NCBI GenBank assembly: GCA_009377865.1
Contig: WHTH01000023.1
Coordinates: 1-58,171 of the forward strand
DNA: 58,171 nt
Origin: Pseudonocardiaceae bacterium
GTDB lineage: Bacteria; Actinomycetota; Actinomycetes; Mycobacteriales; Pseudonocardiaceae
Direction: 5' to 3'
Shown here piece by piece: positions 34,232 to 43,400 of this stretch. The notes under the pieces are model-generated. The model was not told the origin of the DNA. It did no database searches and was given only the letters and a program-made list of their open reading frames with translations. The position numbers and the translations under genes were made by a program. Positions within the stretch are counted from its first letter, which is position 1, and each line of letters opens with the position of its first letter.

Positions 34232-34993
34232 TCAGATCTGGTAGTCGGCGCCTGCCTGCACCAGCTCCACCGGCCCGTCGTGCGCCGTTCGCGCCTCACC
34301 GAGGACCTGCTGCGGAGAGGTCCACGGCGGCACGTGGGTGAGCAGCAGGCGCCCGGAGCCCGACGCCGCGGCCAGCTCTCCGGCCTCCCGGCCTGACAGG
34401 TGCACGCCGGCGGGGTTGTCCGCACGGTGCGGCCACGAGGCCTCTGCCAGCAGCACGTCGGTCCCGGCGGCGAAGCCTGCGAGATGGTCGCACGGACCGG
34501 TGTCGCCGGTGTAGACCAGCGAGTGACCGCCGTGGCTGACCCGGATCGCGTAGGCCTCGCAGGGGTGTGCGACCTCGGCTGTGACGATCTCGAACCCACC
34601 GATGTGGATGGTCCTGGGACCCAGCGGGCGGAAGTCGAACACGTCGAACAGGTCGGTGGTCGCAAGCTCGGCGGCGCTGGTCGCACTGGCGGCGGCTAGC
34701 CGGGTCGGCGCTTCGGTCGGCGCGTGCAGCGGCAGCCGTCTGCGGTGTGGCGGCTCCGGGTGGTAGCGCCGGTAGACCACCAGCGACGGCACGTCCGCGC
34801 AGTGATCGGGGTGCAGGTGGGAGAGCACCAGCGCGTCGAGGTCGAACGGGTCGAGCACGCGCTGCAGCGCGCCAAGCGTCCCGTTTCCCAGGTCCAGCGC
34901 CACCGCGATGCCCCCGGCCCGCAGCAGGTAACCCGATGCCGGCGAGTCGGGGCCCGGCACGCTTCCCGAGCAGCCCAGCACCGTCAGGCGCAT
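34232..34993 (-). CDS. MBL-fold metallo-hydrolase, Rv1339-like (probable cyclic-nucleotide phosphodiesterase)
   Basis: A 253-residue RNase Z-like beta-lactamase-fold enzyme. The zinc-binding motif is VLSHLHPDHCADVPSL; further ligands come from VAHPCEAYA, YTGDTGPCDHL and LLLTHVPPW. Its place between rph and murI matches Rv1339, which has been reported as an atypical class II cAMP phosphodiesterase. By position and fold the same role is inferred here. The ATG at 34991-34993 follows GGAGGG. An open frame upstream of it is not family-like. Confidence 0.85.
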   Translation of the reverse strand: MRLTVLGCSGSVPGPDSPASGYLLRAGGIAVALDLGNGTLGALQRVLDPFDLDALVLSHLHPDHCADVPSLVVYRRYHPEPPHRRRLPLHAPTEAPTRLAAASATSAAELATTDLFDVFDFRPLGPRTIHIGGFEIVTAEVAHPCEAYAIRVSHGGHSLVYTGDTGPCDHLAGFAAGTDVLLAEASWPHRADNPAGVHLSGREAGELAAASGSGRLLLTHVPPWTSPQQVLGEARTAHDGPVELVQAGADYQI

Positions 34994-35006
34994 CCAGACC
35001 CTCCGC

Positions 35007-35822
35007 TCACACCCTCGTCGCCGGCGGCACACCGGCCGGAGCCAGCGCCGACCCGAGAAATCGCCGGGCGAGGCGGGCGAACGAGGCCGGATCACCGGTC
35101 GCGGTGAACCGGTGCTCGGGGACGGACCCGTCACCACCTTCGCACAGCAGCTCGCGCTCGGTCATTACCCGGAGCACGTCCTTCGCGGTCTCCTCCGCGC
35201 TCGACACCAGGCTCACCTCGTCGCCCATGACGATCTGCAGCACGCCGGTCAGCAGCGGGTAGTGCGTGCAACCGAGGACCAGGGTGTCGACGCCGGCACG
35301 TTGCAGTGGCTCGAGGTAGGACTGCGCCAGCCCCAGCACCTGGCGGCCGGACGTGATGCCGCGCTCGATGAAGTCGACGAACCGGGGGCAGGCCACGCCG
35401 GTGACAGTGACGTCGGGAGCGGCGGCGAAGGCGTCCTCGTAGGCGCGGGACCCGATCGTGGCACGGGTGCCGATCACGCCGACCCGCCCGTTGCGGGTGG
35501 TCGCCACCGCGCGCCGCACCGCAGGCCGGACGACCTCGACCACGGGCACGTCGTAGCGCTCGCGGGCATCGGCCAGGCAGGCCGCCGACGCCGTGTTGCA
35601 CGCCACCACGAGCAGCTTGACCCCGGAATCGACCAGATCGTCGGCCACCGCGAGCGCGTGGCTGCGCACCTCGGCGATCGGCAGCGGGCCGTAGGGCCCG
35701 TTCGCGGTGTCCCCGACGTAGTGCAGCCGCTCGCGTGGCAGCTGGTCGGCGATCGCGCGGGCAACCGTCAGGCCACCGACGCCGGAGTCGAACACCCCGA
35801 TCGGCGCGCCGGATGGGTTCAT
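35007..35822 (-). CDS. murI: Glutamate racemase
   Basis: A 271-residue cofactor-independent racemase supplying D-glutamate for peptidoglycan. [20 protein letters not shown] is the classic N-terminus. The two catalytic cysteines are C75 ([10 protein letters not shown]) and C185 (LGCTHYPLL), and [13 protein letters not shown] binds substrate. The ATG at 35820-35822 overlaps the stop of the rhomboid gene by four bases. It matches Rv1338 in position. Confidence 0.95.
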   Translation of the reverse strand: MNPSGAPIGVFDSGVGGLTVARAIADQLPRERLHYVGDTANGPYGPLPIAEVRSHALAVADDLVDSGVKLLVVACNTASAACLADARERYDVPVVEVVRPAVRRAVATTRNGRVGVIGTRATIGSRAYEDAFAAAPDVTVTGVACPRFVDFIERGITSGRQVLGLAQSYLEPLQRAGVDTLVLGCTHYPLLTGVLQIVMGDEVSLVSSAEETAKDVLRVMTERELLCEGGDGSVPEHRFTATGDPASFARLARRFLGSALAPAGVPPATRV

Positions 35823-36424
35823 CGGCGGGGCGAGCGGTCGGTGCGGTCGACGAAGTGGGCGGCGATCAGCCCTCCGATGGCGCCGAAGAGGTGGCCCTCC
35901 CAGGACACCCCTGGCGTCGTCGGCAGCACACCCCACAAGAGCCCGCCCCAGAAGAGGAACAGCGTCACGCCGAGCGTGATCTGCCCCGCGCTCCGGGTAT
36001 AGAAACCACGGGCCAGCAGGAACAGCATCCACCCGAACACCAGGATCGACGCCCCGATATGGACGCCGCCGCCTGCTCCTCCCGCCATGAGCCACGTGCC
36101 GGCGCCTCCCACGAGCCATATCACCGCCGTCACCCCGACGAACTGCCGTAGGCCGTTGGCGAGGACGAGGAAACCCAGCGCGAGTACCGGCACGGTGTTG
36201 CTCACCAAGTGCGACCAGGGGCCGTGCAGCAGCGGCGCCCACAGCACCCCGTCGAGCCCGTCCAACGACCGGGGGTCGATGCCCTCGTCTTCGAGCGCCC
36301 CGCCGAGCATGGTGTCGAACGCCTCGACGACGTACAGCAGGCAGGTGAACGCGATGATGACGACCGCGGCCTGACCTGGACGCGCCGGGAACGCCCTCGA
36401 CCGTGGTTGGGGCTCGGTCCGCAT
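35819..36424 (-). CDS. Rhomboid-family intramembrane serine protease
   Basis: A 201-residue polytopic membrane protein. The catalytic residues expected of rhomboids are present: N76 in WSHLVSN, nucleophile S126 in [11 protein letters not shown], and H178 in [11 protein letters not shown]. About six hydrophobic helices can be counted. The residue after the nucleophile is not the usual Gly (GASI rather than GxSG), a minor departure seen in this actinobacterial subgroup. The ATG at 36424 is preferred; another nine codons upstream is possible. It equals Rv1337 by position, but the next gene upstream is not cysM because of a two-gene insertion. Confidence 0.88.
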   Translation of the reverse strand: MRTEPQPRSRAFPARPGQAAVVIIAFTCLLYVVEAFDTMLGGALEDEGIDPRSLDGLDGVLWAPLLHGPWSHLVSNTVPVLALGFLVLANGLRQFVGVTAVIWLVGGAGTWLMAGGAGGGVHIGASILVFGWMLFLLARGFYTRSAGQITLGVTLFLFWGGLLWGVLPTTPGVSWEGHLFGAIGGLIAAHFVDRTDRSPRR

Positions 36425-36460
36425 GCTGCCGAGGCTACCTGCCCTGCACATCCTTGCCCG

Positions 36461-37978
36461 CTACCAGGTGATCGTGAACCGGTCCTCGACACTCGGCGTG
36501 TGCTCGGTACCGGCGCACCCGGTGACCCCGAAGCAGGTGACCGTGGCGCTTGTCCGTTCGAGATCCACGCGCAGGAAGTTCTTGAAGAACGGCGGCGAGT
36601 CGAAGGCGAACGCCTCAGAGCCGAACCGGTGGAACAAGCGCCCCGCCGGGATGCGGCGAACCAACGCCGCCTTGAGCCTCACACCGAGTGACAATCGGTC
36701 CGCCAGCTCCCGATCCACCCGGGAGACGATGCCTCGATCCGCGTAGTACCTCGCGGCCGACTGCGGCTCGATCGAGGTGCGCAGCAAACCGCCGAACAGC
36801 CGCCTGTCGACGATCTGCGAGAACCGGGCCAACGAGTCGCGGCGCAACGGGTAGCAGCGGAAGTCCGACTCAGTCACCCCGTTGATGTACACCGGCGGAA
36901 TAACGTGAGTCGCGTGCATGTATGCGCCGCCGCCACCGCTCACGACATACTGGATGGTCCGTTCGTCCGCCAATTTCACCGGGTACCGCTGGTAGTTGTG
37001 GATGTCCCCGCCGATGGCCATGACGAAGTTCGCACGCGGATCGGTGACCACCTGGTCGACGGTCTGCCGGGAACCGATGACCCGCCCAGGACGATACGTC
37101 CCGTCGACGTAGATCGGCTTACCGGTGAGCAGGATCTTGGGACGTTCAGGGCACTGCAGCGAGACCCGCTGCAGCCATTCGTACTGCGCCGCGTCGACCT
37201 CGCCGTTGATACCCGTATCGATCCCGACGTACCGCGCCGGCCCTGCGTCGATCGCGAAGTACGGCGCCGGCTGCACAGGGTCGGGCGGCGGCCGCTCTGC
37301 GACGGTGACGCCGTCCGCACCACCAGCCGTCCCAGAGTCCTGCTGTGGCTTGCGCCAGAGCCTGCTGGCCAGCCACGCCGCCGGCCCGCGGCCGAACCTC
37401 GGCACGTATCCCGGGTCATCCAGCTTGCAGAAGTAGTGCATGAACGCGTGCAGGCCTTCGTACCAGTCATGATTTCCCGGCAGCGCATAGATAGGCACCC
37501 CGACGTTGCGGTACGGATGGTGGAACTTCCGCCCGTAGTCGGCCTGGTCTCCCGCCGGGTAGATCACATCGCTGCAGATCACCGCGAAGTCCGCGCTTTT
37601 CGACTGCTCAGCCAGTTCGTGCGCGACGGCGTATTGTGCATTATCCCCTTCGCCGGGATCTCCGACGAGCAGCATCGACACCGAGTCACCTGCCGGCCCG
37701 GCGATCACGAAGTCGGCGACCGCCGTTCCTTCTCCTGCCCGCTGTCGCGCGAGCTCCACCCAGCGCGCTCGTGCCGCCGGTGTCGGGTCGGCGAGAGTCG
37801 TCGCCACCACGTCGTTGCGGGACTGCCACAGCACCGACGGCCGGAGCCACGACAGCGACCTCGTACCGTCCGGTACATCGTCGCACCAGACACCGGGCCC
37901 GGAACAGTCCAGCCAACCAGCCCCTGATTCGCTGTCGCGTGAGGACCGGCCCGGTGCGTTCGTAGTTGCCACGACCAT
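36461..37978 (-). CDS. Calcineurin-like metallophosphoesterase
   Basis: A 505-residue soluble protein. Metal-binding motifs in order: LLVGDPGEGDNAQYAV, ICSDVIYPAGDQADYG, ALPGNHDWYEGLHAF, and AIGGDIHNYQRYPVK. Between them FAIDAGPARYVGIDTGINGE is typical of large actinobacterial phosphoesterases. There is no signal peptide. The C-terminal ~150 residues (after GGGGAYMHATHVIPP) are not part of the core domain. It lies 39 bp downstream of the GMC-hydrolase fusion on the same strand, so the two are probably cotranscribed. The phosphoester substrate is unknown; a lipid- or sterol-linked one is a guess from the neighbour. Confidence 0.82.
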   Translation of the reverse strand: MVVATTNAPGRSSRDSESGAGWLDCSGPGVWCDDVPDGTRSLSWLRPSVLWQSRNDVVATTLADPTPAARARWVELARQRAGEGTAVADFVIAGPAGDSVSMLLVGDPGEGDNAQYAVAHELAEQSKSADFAVICSDVIYPAGDQADYGRKFHHPYRNVGVPIYALPGNHDWYEGLHAFMHYFCKLDDPGYVPRFGRGPAAWLASRLWRKPQQDSGTAGGADGVTVAERPPPDPVQPAPYFAIDAGPARYVGIDTGINGEVDAAQYEWLQRVSLQCPERPKILLTGKPIYVDGTYRPGRVIGSRQTVDQVVTDPRANFVMAIGGDIHNYQRYPVKLADERTIQYVVSGGGGAYMHATHVIPPVYINGVTESDFRCYPLRRDSLARFSQIVDRRLFGGLLRTSIEPQSAARYYADRGIVSRVDRELADRLSLGVRLKAALVRRIPAGRLFHRFGSEAFAFDSPPFFKNFLRVDLERTSATVTCFGVTGCAGTEHTPSVEDRFTITW

Positions 37979-38017
37979 CGCCCTTCAAGTAACGGTGCTG
38001 CTGTCGGGTGGCGCGCG

Positions 38018-41000
38018 CTAACGGGTCGCTTCCAGGTGCTCCAGGATCAGCGGGTACACGTCGCGCGAAGCGCGCCGTCCGAACATGCAGTCGATGTGAC
38101 CGTAGTCCGGTATGACGTGGCGCCGGTAGAGGTGCCTGCCATTGCGCTGCCGCAGGATCTGCACCGTCTTCTCGGTGCTCTCGGGGAGGTAGCAGCCGTT
38201 CTCCTGCCCGTGAATGAATGTGATGGGCACGGCCAGCCGCTCCAGGTGGGGAAGGTAGGTGTCTTCACCCTTTGCGGTTCGCAGCCCACCGGCCCTGACC
38301 ATGACAGCCAGGTGCTCCAGGACATCGATGTTAGCTATGCCGAACATCTCGTGCAGGTTGTCGTGGGTGGGGGTGTTGAGTTGGTCGTGCTCGTAGAGCA
38401 GGGAGTAGATGAACGTGATGCGATGGCACACCGCGCTGTTGCACTTCTCCTCGCGGTCCTCGGGGAAGGCGTCCAGCACGCGATCATACAGCCGGCTGAA
38501 CCAGCTGGCATCGGTGTCGGTGTAGACGGTCAGCGAGTCGACGCCGATCTTGTCGAGCAGTTGCGGGAGGTACAGGCTCGACTTCAGCCGCGTCATGGGC
38601 GGGCAGACCATGTGAGTGGCGACCTGCGAGCACACGACCGACCGCACACCCGGCAGGCCTTCCAGCATGGCCATAAAGAACGTGTTCGCTCCGAAACAGT
38701 GCACCACGAACTGCACCGTCGGGCTCTTGGTGACCTCGCGAACCTTGGCGACCGCCGCCGGGTAGTCGTACTTCGCGATGTCGTCGCCGTCGAACCGGCC
38801 TTGTGAAGCAGGCAACTCGATGCTCGCGCGGTAGTCGAACAGCCAGACATCGTAGCCGTGCGCGTAGAGGAACTCGAGTAGGTTGGTCTCGATGGTGTCG
38901 ATGGCGAAGATACGGCTCGAGACGCCCAGTCCGTGCGACAGGATGACCGGTCCCTTCGCGCCCCCCCGATAACGGGTGAGGAGCAGTCGCACGCCGTCTG
39001 CGGTGACGAACGGATGAACCTCAGGCGCGGTGACCCGCAACGGGCGCCTCTTGCGGGCGGGAGCACTCGAGTCGAATCGGTCGAGCGGGGCGACGACGCC
39101 GCCGAACACGTCGAACAAGGACCCGGCGAAGAATTTCCCGAATCGGGTCGTGGCGTCCAGACGCTGCGCCACGTTGGTGGCGTTCAGCACCTCCAGCGTG
39201 GTGAGCTGGACGGCGAAATCCGCGGGACGGATGGTCAGGATTCCCTTGGCGACAACCGGCCCGTCGGCGGTGTCACCCTGGTAGGCGGTGACATAGAGCG
39301 TCGTGGTGTCGGCCCACACGTCCAGGCGTGGATCGTTGTGGATGCTCTTGAACCCGGAGAGATAGTAGTGTGCGCCCGCCTCGGTGGTCAGCTTCATGCG
39401 ATAGCGCATGAGGCGCCCGCCCGGCCGTTCGGGATCGTCGATGAAAAGGTTGAACACCCCCTCGGTCACGGTGATGGGGTCGGGCGAGAGGACGGGAGCC
39501 GCCACGGTGCCGACCATGCGCGCTTCGCAGGCCGGATCGGCCAGCATCCGCTCGAGGTCGTCGCTGATGATGGTCAGGGTGAAGGACAACGGTGAATCCG
39601 TCTCCTCACCCCGCGCGGCGGCGGCGCGGTAGTCATCGGTCACCTCGGTGGAGATGTAACCGCTCATGGTCTCGGTGAACTGGATGCCCAATGTCCGCGG
39701 CGCCGCCGGCCGCGGTGGCGCCGAGGGCAGCGAGTAGTCGACGGTCCAGCCGCGGTCGCCGGTCAGCAACGTGGCGCACCTTTCGGCAAGTGCGGAGATG
39801 GTGAGCAACGGGTTGACACCCAGCGGCCGGGGTATCACCGAACCGTCGGAGACGTACAGGCCCTCGTAGACATCGCCACCGTAAGCTCCCGAGAATACCT
39901 GGCCCTTGTGGTTGACCACCCCGTGCTCGGCGTCCTCGGACATGACGCAGCCGCCCAGCGGATGAACCGTGACAAGCCGCTGGCCGAGCACCTCGGTCCA
40001 GATCGGCGACCTCACATAGGTGCCACCGAGTGGCTCGGTCGCGCGTTGCAGTGCCTCGCTGATCTTCCCGAAGATGGGTTGGGCGCCGACGTCGGGCCAT
40101 CGGATGCGCAGCCGGTCGGATTCGAGGACGGCGGTGCCGTTCCCGTCATCGTGACACATGACGAGGTAGGTCTGGGTATTACGTACGGCACCGTGGTAGG
40201 CACCGTGGACCAGGCTTTCCAACTCCCGGGCTATCTCCTTGACCCGGTCTGCCAGTCCGGGGTCGGTGTCGACGCCGACAGCCCTCGAGACAGCGGCCAT
40301 GGAACGTGGCAGGAAGCCTGCAAGCGCGCCGGGAATCGACCCCTCCTCGATCACCATGCCCTGGTCCAGCTCGGACTCGCCCCGATCGTCGATGAAGCCG
40401 GTGATGCACGGCCCGACCGGCCCGAGTCGGCCGTCGCCGCGGTGACCCCAACCGACCCCGTCGACCTCCTGGTCGCTGTTGTAGCTGAAAGCCAGGACAT
40501 CGCCGTTGCCGGTCAGCCGCCGCCCGACGTTGGCCGAGAGCGGCAGTCCATTGGCCGCTGAGCGGAGCAGGATCTCGGTGGAGCCCAGCGAGCCCGCGGC
40601 GAGCACGACGATGTCGGCGGCCACGAACAGCGGCGGGGCATCGAAGCGCTCCCGGCCGGTACCCAGCAGTTGGTAACGCACCAGCCAGCGGTCGTGCTTG
40701 CGCTCCAAGGAACGCACGGCCACCTTGGTGAAGATCTTCGCGCCATGGTTGCGCGCATCGGGCAGGTAGTTCATCAGCACGGTGTTCTTCGCCCCGTTGT
40801 TGCACCCGGAAACGCAGTCCCCGCACATGGTGCACGCCGGCTGCGACACGCCCACGTGATTGACGTGGTCGGTGAAGCTCACGTTGATCGGAACACGGTT
40901 GAAACGCCCGCGCAGCACGCTGGACGAATCGGCGAGAGCCTTGAGCTTCTTCAAGTCGGTCACGCTGTCGGGCAGCAGGGTCGGTTTGAGCATCTCTTCG

Positions 41001-41422
41001 GCACGGCGGTAGCCGTCCTCCAGACGGGTCGCCAGGTCGCCGCGCAGCGCCTCGGGCCAGCGGGAGTCGTCGAACACCCGCTCGTCGGCACGCAGGCTGA
41101 CGTTGGCGTTGACCAGCGACGTGCCACCCAGGCCACACCCCATGAAGACGTTCAGGTCATCGTTCACCCGCATGTCGTAGAGGCCGGTCCGAGGCCCGAC
41201 GTGACGATCCGGGAAGTCGATCTGCATCTCCTTCAGGGCTTCCGGCCCCGTGTCCGGGTACTCGCCCGGCTGGAACTCCTTACCACGCTCCAGCAGGCAC
41301 ACCTGCCGCCCCGCGCGAGCGAGACGGGACGCGGCGATGGCTCCCCCGTAGCCGGAGCCGATCACGAGCACTTCGTAGTGGTCCTGTAATTCCTCGACCG
41401 GTGATGAAAGGTGCGCAATCAT
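38018..41422 (-). CDS. GMC oxidoreductase (cholesterol-oxidase-like) fused to an alpha/beta hydrolase
   Basis: An 1134-residue two-enzyme protein. Residues ~15-575 are a GMC flavoenzyme: FAD motif VIGSGYGGAIAASRLARAG (21-39), MGCGLGGTSLVNANV, a C-x2-C-x2-C-x3-C cluster at 197-207 as in ChoD-type proteins, and the C-terminal VHPLGGCVMSEDAEHGVVN with SDGSVIPRPLGVNPLLTISA. A beta-rich linker of ~200 residues follows. From ~830 an alpha/beta hydrolase begins (VILSHGLGVSSRIFAIDTIE), whose nucleophile position is Cys909 (VHCFGANTF) instead of Ser, with H1109 in DYGHIDCMF. The ATG at 41420-41422 is chosen for GTGGAGG upstream and closeness to the FAD motif. Oxidation of a sterol-like alcohol combined with ester or thioester chemistry is inferred. 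Confidence 0.85.
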   Translation of the reverse strand: MIAHLSSPVEELQDHYEVLVIGSGYGGAIAASRLARAGRQVCLLERGKEFQPGEYPDTGPEALKEMQIDFPDRHVGPRTGLYDMRVNDDLNVFMGCGLGGTSLVNANVSLRADERVFDDSRWPEALRGDLATRLEDGYRRAEEMLKPTLLPDSVTDLKKLKALADSSSVLRGRFNRVPINVSFTDHVNHVGVSQPACTMCGDCVSGCNNGAKNTVLMNYLPDARNHGAKIFTKVAVRSLERKHDRWLVRYQLLGTGRERFDAPPLFVAADIVVLAAGSLGSTEILLRSAANGLPLSANVGRRLTGNGDVLAFSYNSDQEVDGVGWGHRGDGRLGPVGPCITGFIDDRGESELDQGMVIEEGSIPGALAGFLPRSMAAVSRAVGVDTDPGLADRVKEIARELESLVHGAYHGAVRNTQTYLVMCHDDGNGTAVLESDRLRIRWPDVGAQPIFGKISEALQRATEPLGGTYVRSPIWTEVLGQRLVTVHPLGGCVMSEDAEHGVVNHKGQVFSGAYGGDVYEGLYVSDGSVIPRPLGVNPLLTISALAERCATLLTGDRGWTVDYSLPSAPPRPAAPRTLGIQFTETMSGYISTEVTDDYRAAAARGEETDSPLSFTLTIISDDLERMLADPACEARMVGTVAAPVLSPDPITVTEGVFNLFIDDPERPGGRLMRYRMKLTTEAGAHYYLSGFKSIHNDPRLDVWADTTTLYVTAYQGDTADGPVVAKGILTIRPADFAVQLTTLEVLNATNVAQRLDATTRFGKFFAGSLFDVFGGVVAPLDRFDSSAPARKRRPLRVTAPEVHPFVTADGVRLLLTRYRGGAKGPVILSHGLGVSSRIFAIDTIETNLLEFLYAHGYDVWLFDYRASIELPASQGRFDGDDIAKYDYPAAVAKVREVTKSPTVQFVVHCFGANTFFMAMLEGLPGVRSVVCSQVATHMVCPPMTRLKSSLYLPQLLDKIGVDSLTVYTDTDASWFSRLYDRVLDAFPEDREEKCNSAVCHRITFIYSLLYEHDQLNTPTHDNLHEMFGIANIDVLEHLAVMVRAGGLRTAKGEDTYLPHLERLAVPITFIHGQENGCYLPESTEKTVQILRQRNGRHLYRRHVIPDYGHIDCMFGRRASRDVYPLILEHLEATR

Positions 41423-41457
41423 CGAAAGCCTCCACCTCGCCCGCACGCACAGGCCTC

Positions 41458-41487
41458 GCGTGACAGACCGGGTACGGACTGTCACGC
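41458..41487. promoter_or_regulatory. Inverted-repeat candidate operator of the GMC-hydrolase operon
   Basis: GCGTGACAG (41458-41466) and CTGTCACGC (41479-41487) are perfect 9-bp inverted arms around a 12-base centre. The repeat ends 36 bp upstream of the fusion-gene start, in a 178-bp gap that otherwise holds only the cysM 3' flank. Spacing and symmetry fit a dimeric repressor such as TetR or GntR type. A terminator is less likely because the arms are short and cysM ends ~110 bp away. Confidence 0.55.
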
Positions 41488-41600
41488 ATGAAGCGAACGG
41501 GGAACCGTCCAGCGAGTATCGTTGCCGGACCCGCTTTCCGGTCGCTTTACGCCCGCTCCCGGGAGTACATCGCCTGACCGGCCGCCAACGCTACGTCGAG

Positions 41601-42557
<957 letters not shown>

Positions 42558-42836
42558 TCAGCGCACTCCACCCGCGACCGCGGGCAGGATCGTGACGTTG
42601 TCGCCGTCGTTCACCGCAGCCTCCAGACCGCCGGCGAAGCGTACGTCCTCGTCGTTGACGTAGACGTTGACGAAACGGTGCAGCGATCCGTCGGTCACCA
42701 GCCGCGACTTGATCCCCGAGTGCCGGCTCTCCAGGTCCTCGATCAGCTCGGCGACGTTGGCGCCCGACGCCTCGACGGACTTCTCGCCCCCGGTGTGGGT
42801 GCGCAGGATCGTGGGGACGGAGACGGTGACAGCCAT
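42558..42836 (-). CDS. cysO: Sulfur-carrier protein CysO (ubiquitin-like), with a two-residue C-terminal extension
   Basis: A 92-residue MoaD/ThiS-fold carrier. VSVPTILRTHTGGEKSVEAS and the segment LHRFVNVYVNDEDVRFAGGL closely follow mycobacterial CysO. The protein ends LPAVAGGVR: the Gly-Gly that must carry the thiocarboxylate is followed by Val-Arg, whereas mycobacterial CysO ends at GG. The extra residues would have to be removed before activation. The ATG at 42834-42836 is preceded by AGGAGGATC. Co-directional with mec upstream and cysM downstream. Confidence 0.93.
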   Translation of the reverse strand: MAVTVSVPTILRTHTGGEKSVEASGANVAELIEDLESRHSGIKSRLVTDGSLHRFVNVYVNDEDVRFAGGLEAAVNDGDNVTILPAVAGGVR

Positions 42837-42932
42837 GTTTCGGATCCTCCTGTGCGTACGGTCGGGTCTACCAGGTGATGACCCAGGTGAGGACGCAGCG
42901 CGCACCCGCGGCATTCCCGCAGGTGCACGCGC

Positions 42933-43388
42933 TCACGGCGAGTCCGGGATGTCGTCGGCACCCGTGTGGGAGAACATGTAGTGCTCGACGACCTCCACGG
43001 GCTCCTCGGTGACCTCGCCGTCGGCGATCCGGTAGGAACGCAGCTCGTCGGATTCCGGGTCGCGAGTCGACAGCAGCACGTAGTGCGCGCCCGGCTCGGA
43101 GGCGTAGGAGATGTCCGTGCGCGAGGGGTAGGCCTCCGTCGCGGTGTGCGAGTGGTAGATCACCACCGGTTCCTCGTCGGCGGCGTCCATCTCACGCCAG
43201 ACCTTGAGCTGCTCGGCGGAATCGAAGCGGTAGAACGTCGGCGAGCGCTCCGCGTTGACCATTTCGACGAACCGCTCGGGCCGGTCGGTGCCCATCGGGC
43301 CTGCGATGACCCCGCAGGCCTCGTCCGGGTGGTCCCGGCGGGCATGCTCGACCATCGCATCGACCAGGTCACGGCGGATCCACAGCAC
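42933..43388 (-). CDS. mec: CysO-cysteine metallopeptidase (JAMM/MPN+)
   Basis: A 151-residue zinc peptidase that releases cysteine from the CysO-cysteine adduct. The JAMM signature is complete: E23 (DEACGVIAG), H79-S-H81, S89 and D92 (YHSHTATEAYPSRTDISYA) with the exact H-x-H-x7-S-x2-D spacing. The start is GTG 43388 (VLWIRRDLVDAMVEH). No ribosome site precedes it, but TAGGAT lies six bases upstream, so the message may be leaderless. It corresponds to Rv1334 and opens the cysO-cysM unit. It could also trim the Val-Arg tail of CysO. Confidence 0.93.
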   Translation of the reverse strand: MLWIRRDLVDAMVEHARRDHPDEACGVIAGPMGTDRPERFVEMVNAERSPTFYRFDSAEQLKVWREMDAADEEPVVIYHSHTATEAYPSRTDISYASEPGAHYVLLSTRDPESDELRSYRIADGEVTEEPVEVVEHYMFSHTGADDIPDSP

Positions 43389-43400
43389 GCCCCCATCCTA
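43388..43400 (-). promoter_or_regulatory. Likely leaderless promoter (-10) of mec
   Basis: On the minus strand TAGGAT (43400-43395) is followed by six bases and the GTG start of mec. This TANNNT-N6-start arrangement matches leaderless actinobacterial promoters. It lies just before the end of the S58-family gene, giving the cysteine genes their own promoter. Confidence 0.5.
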
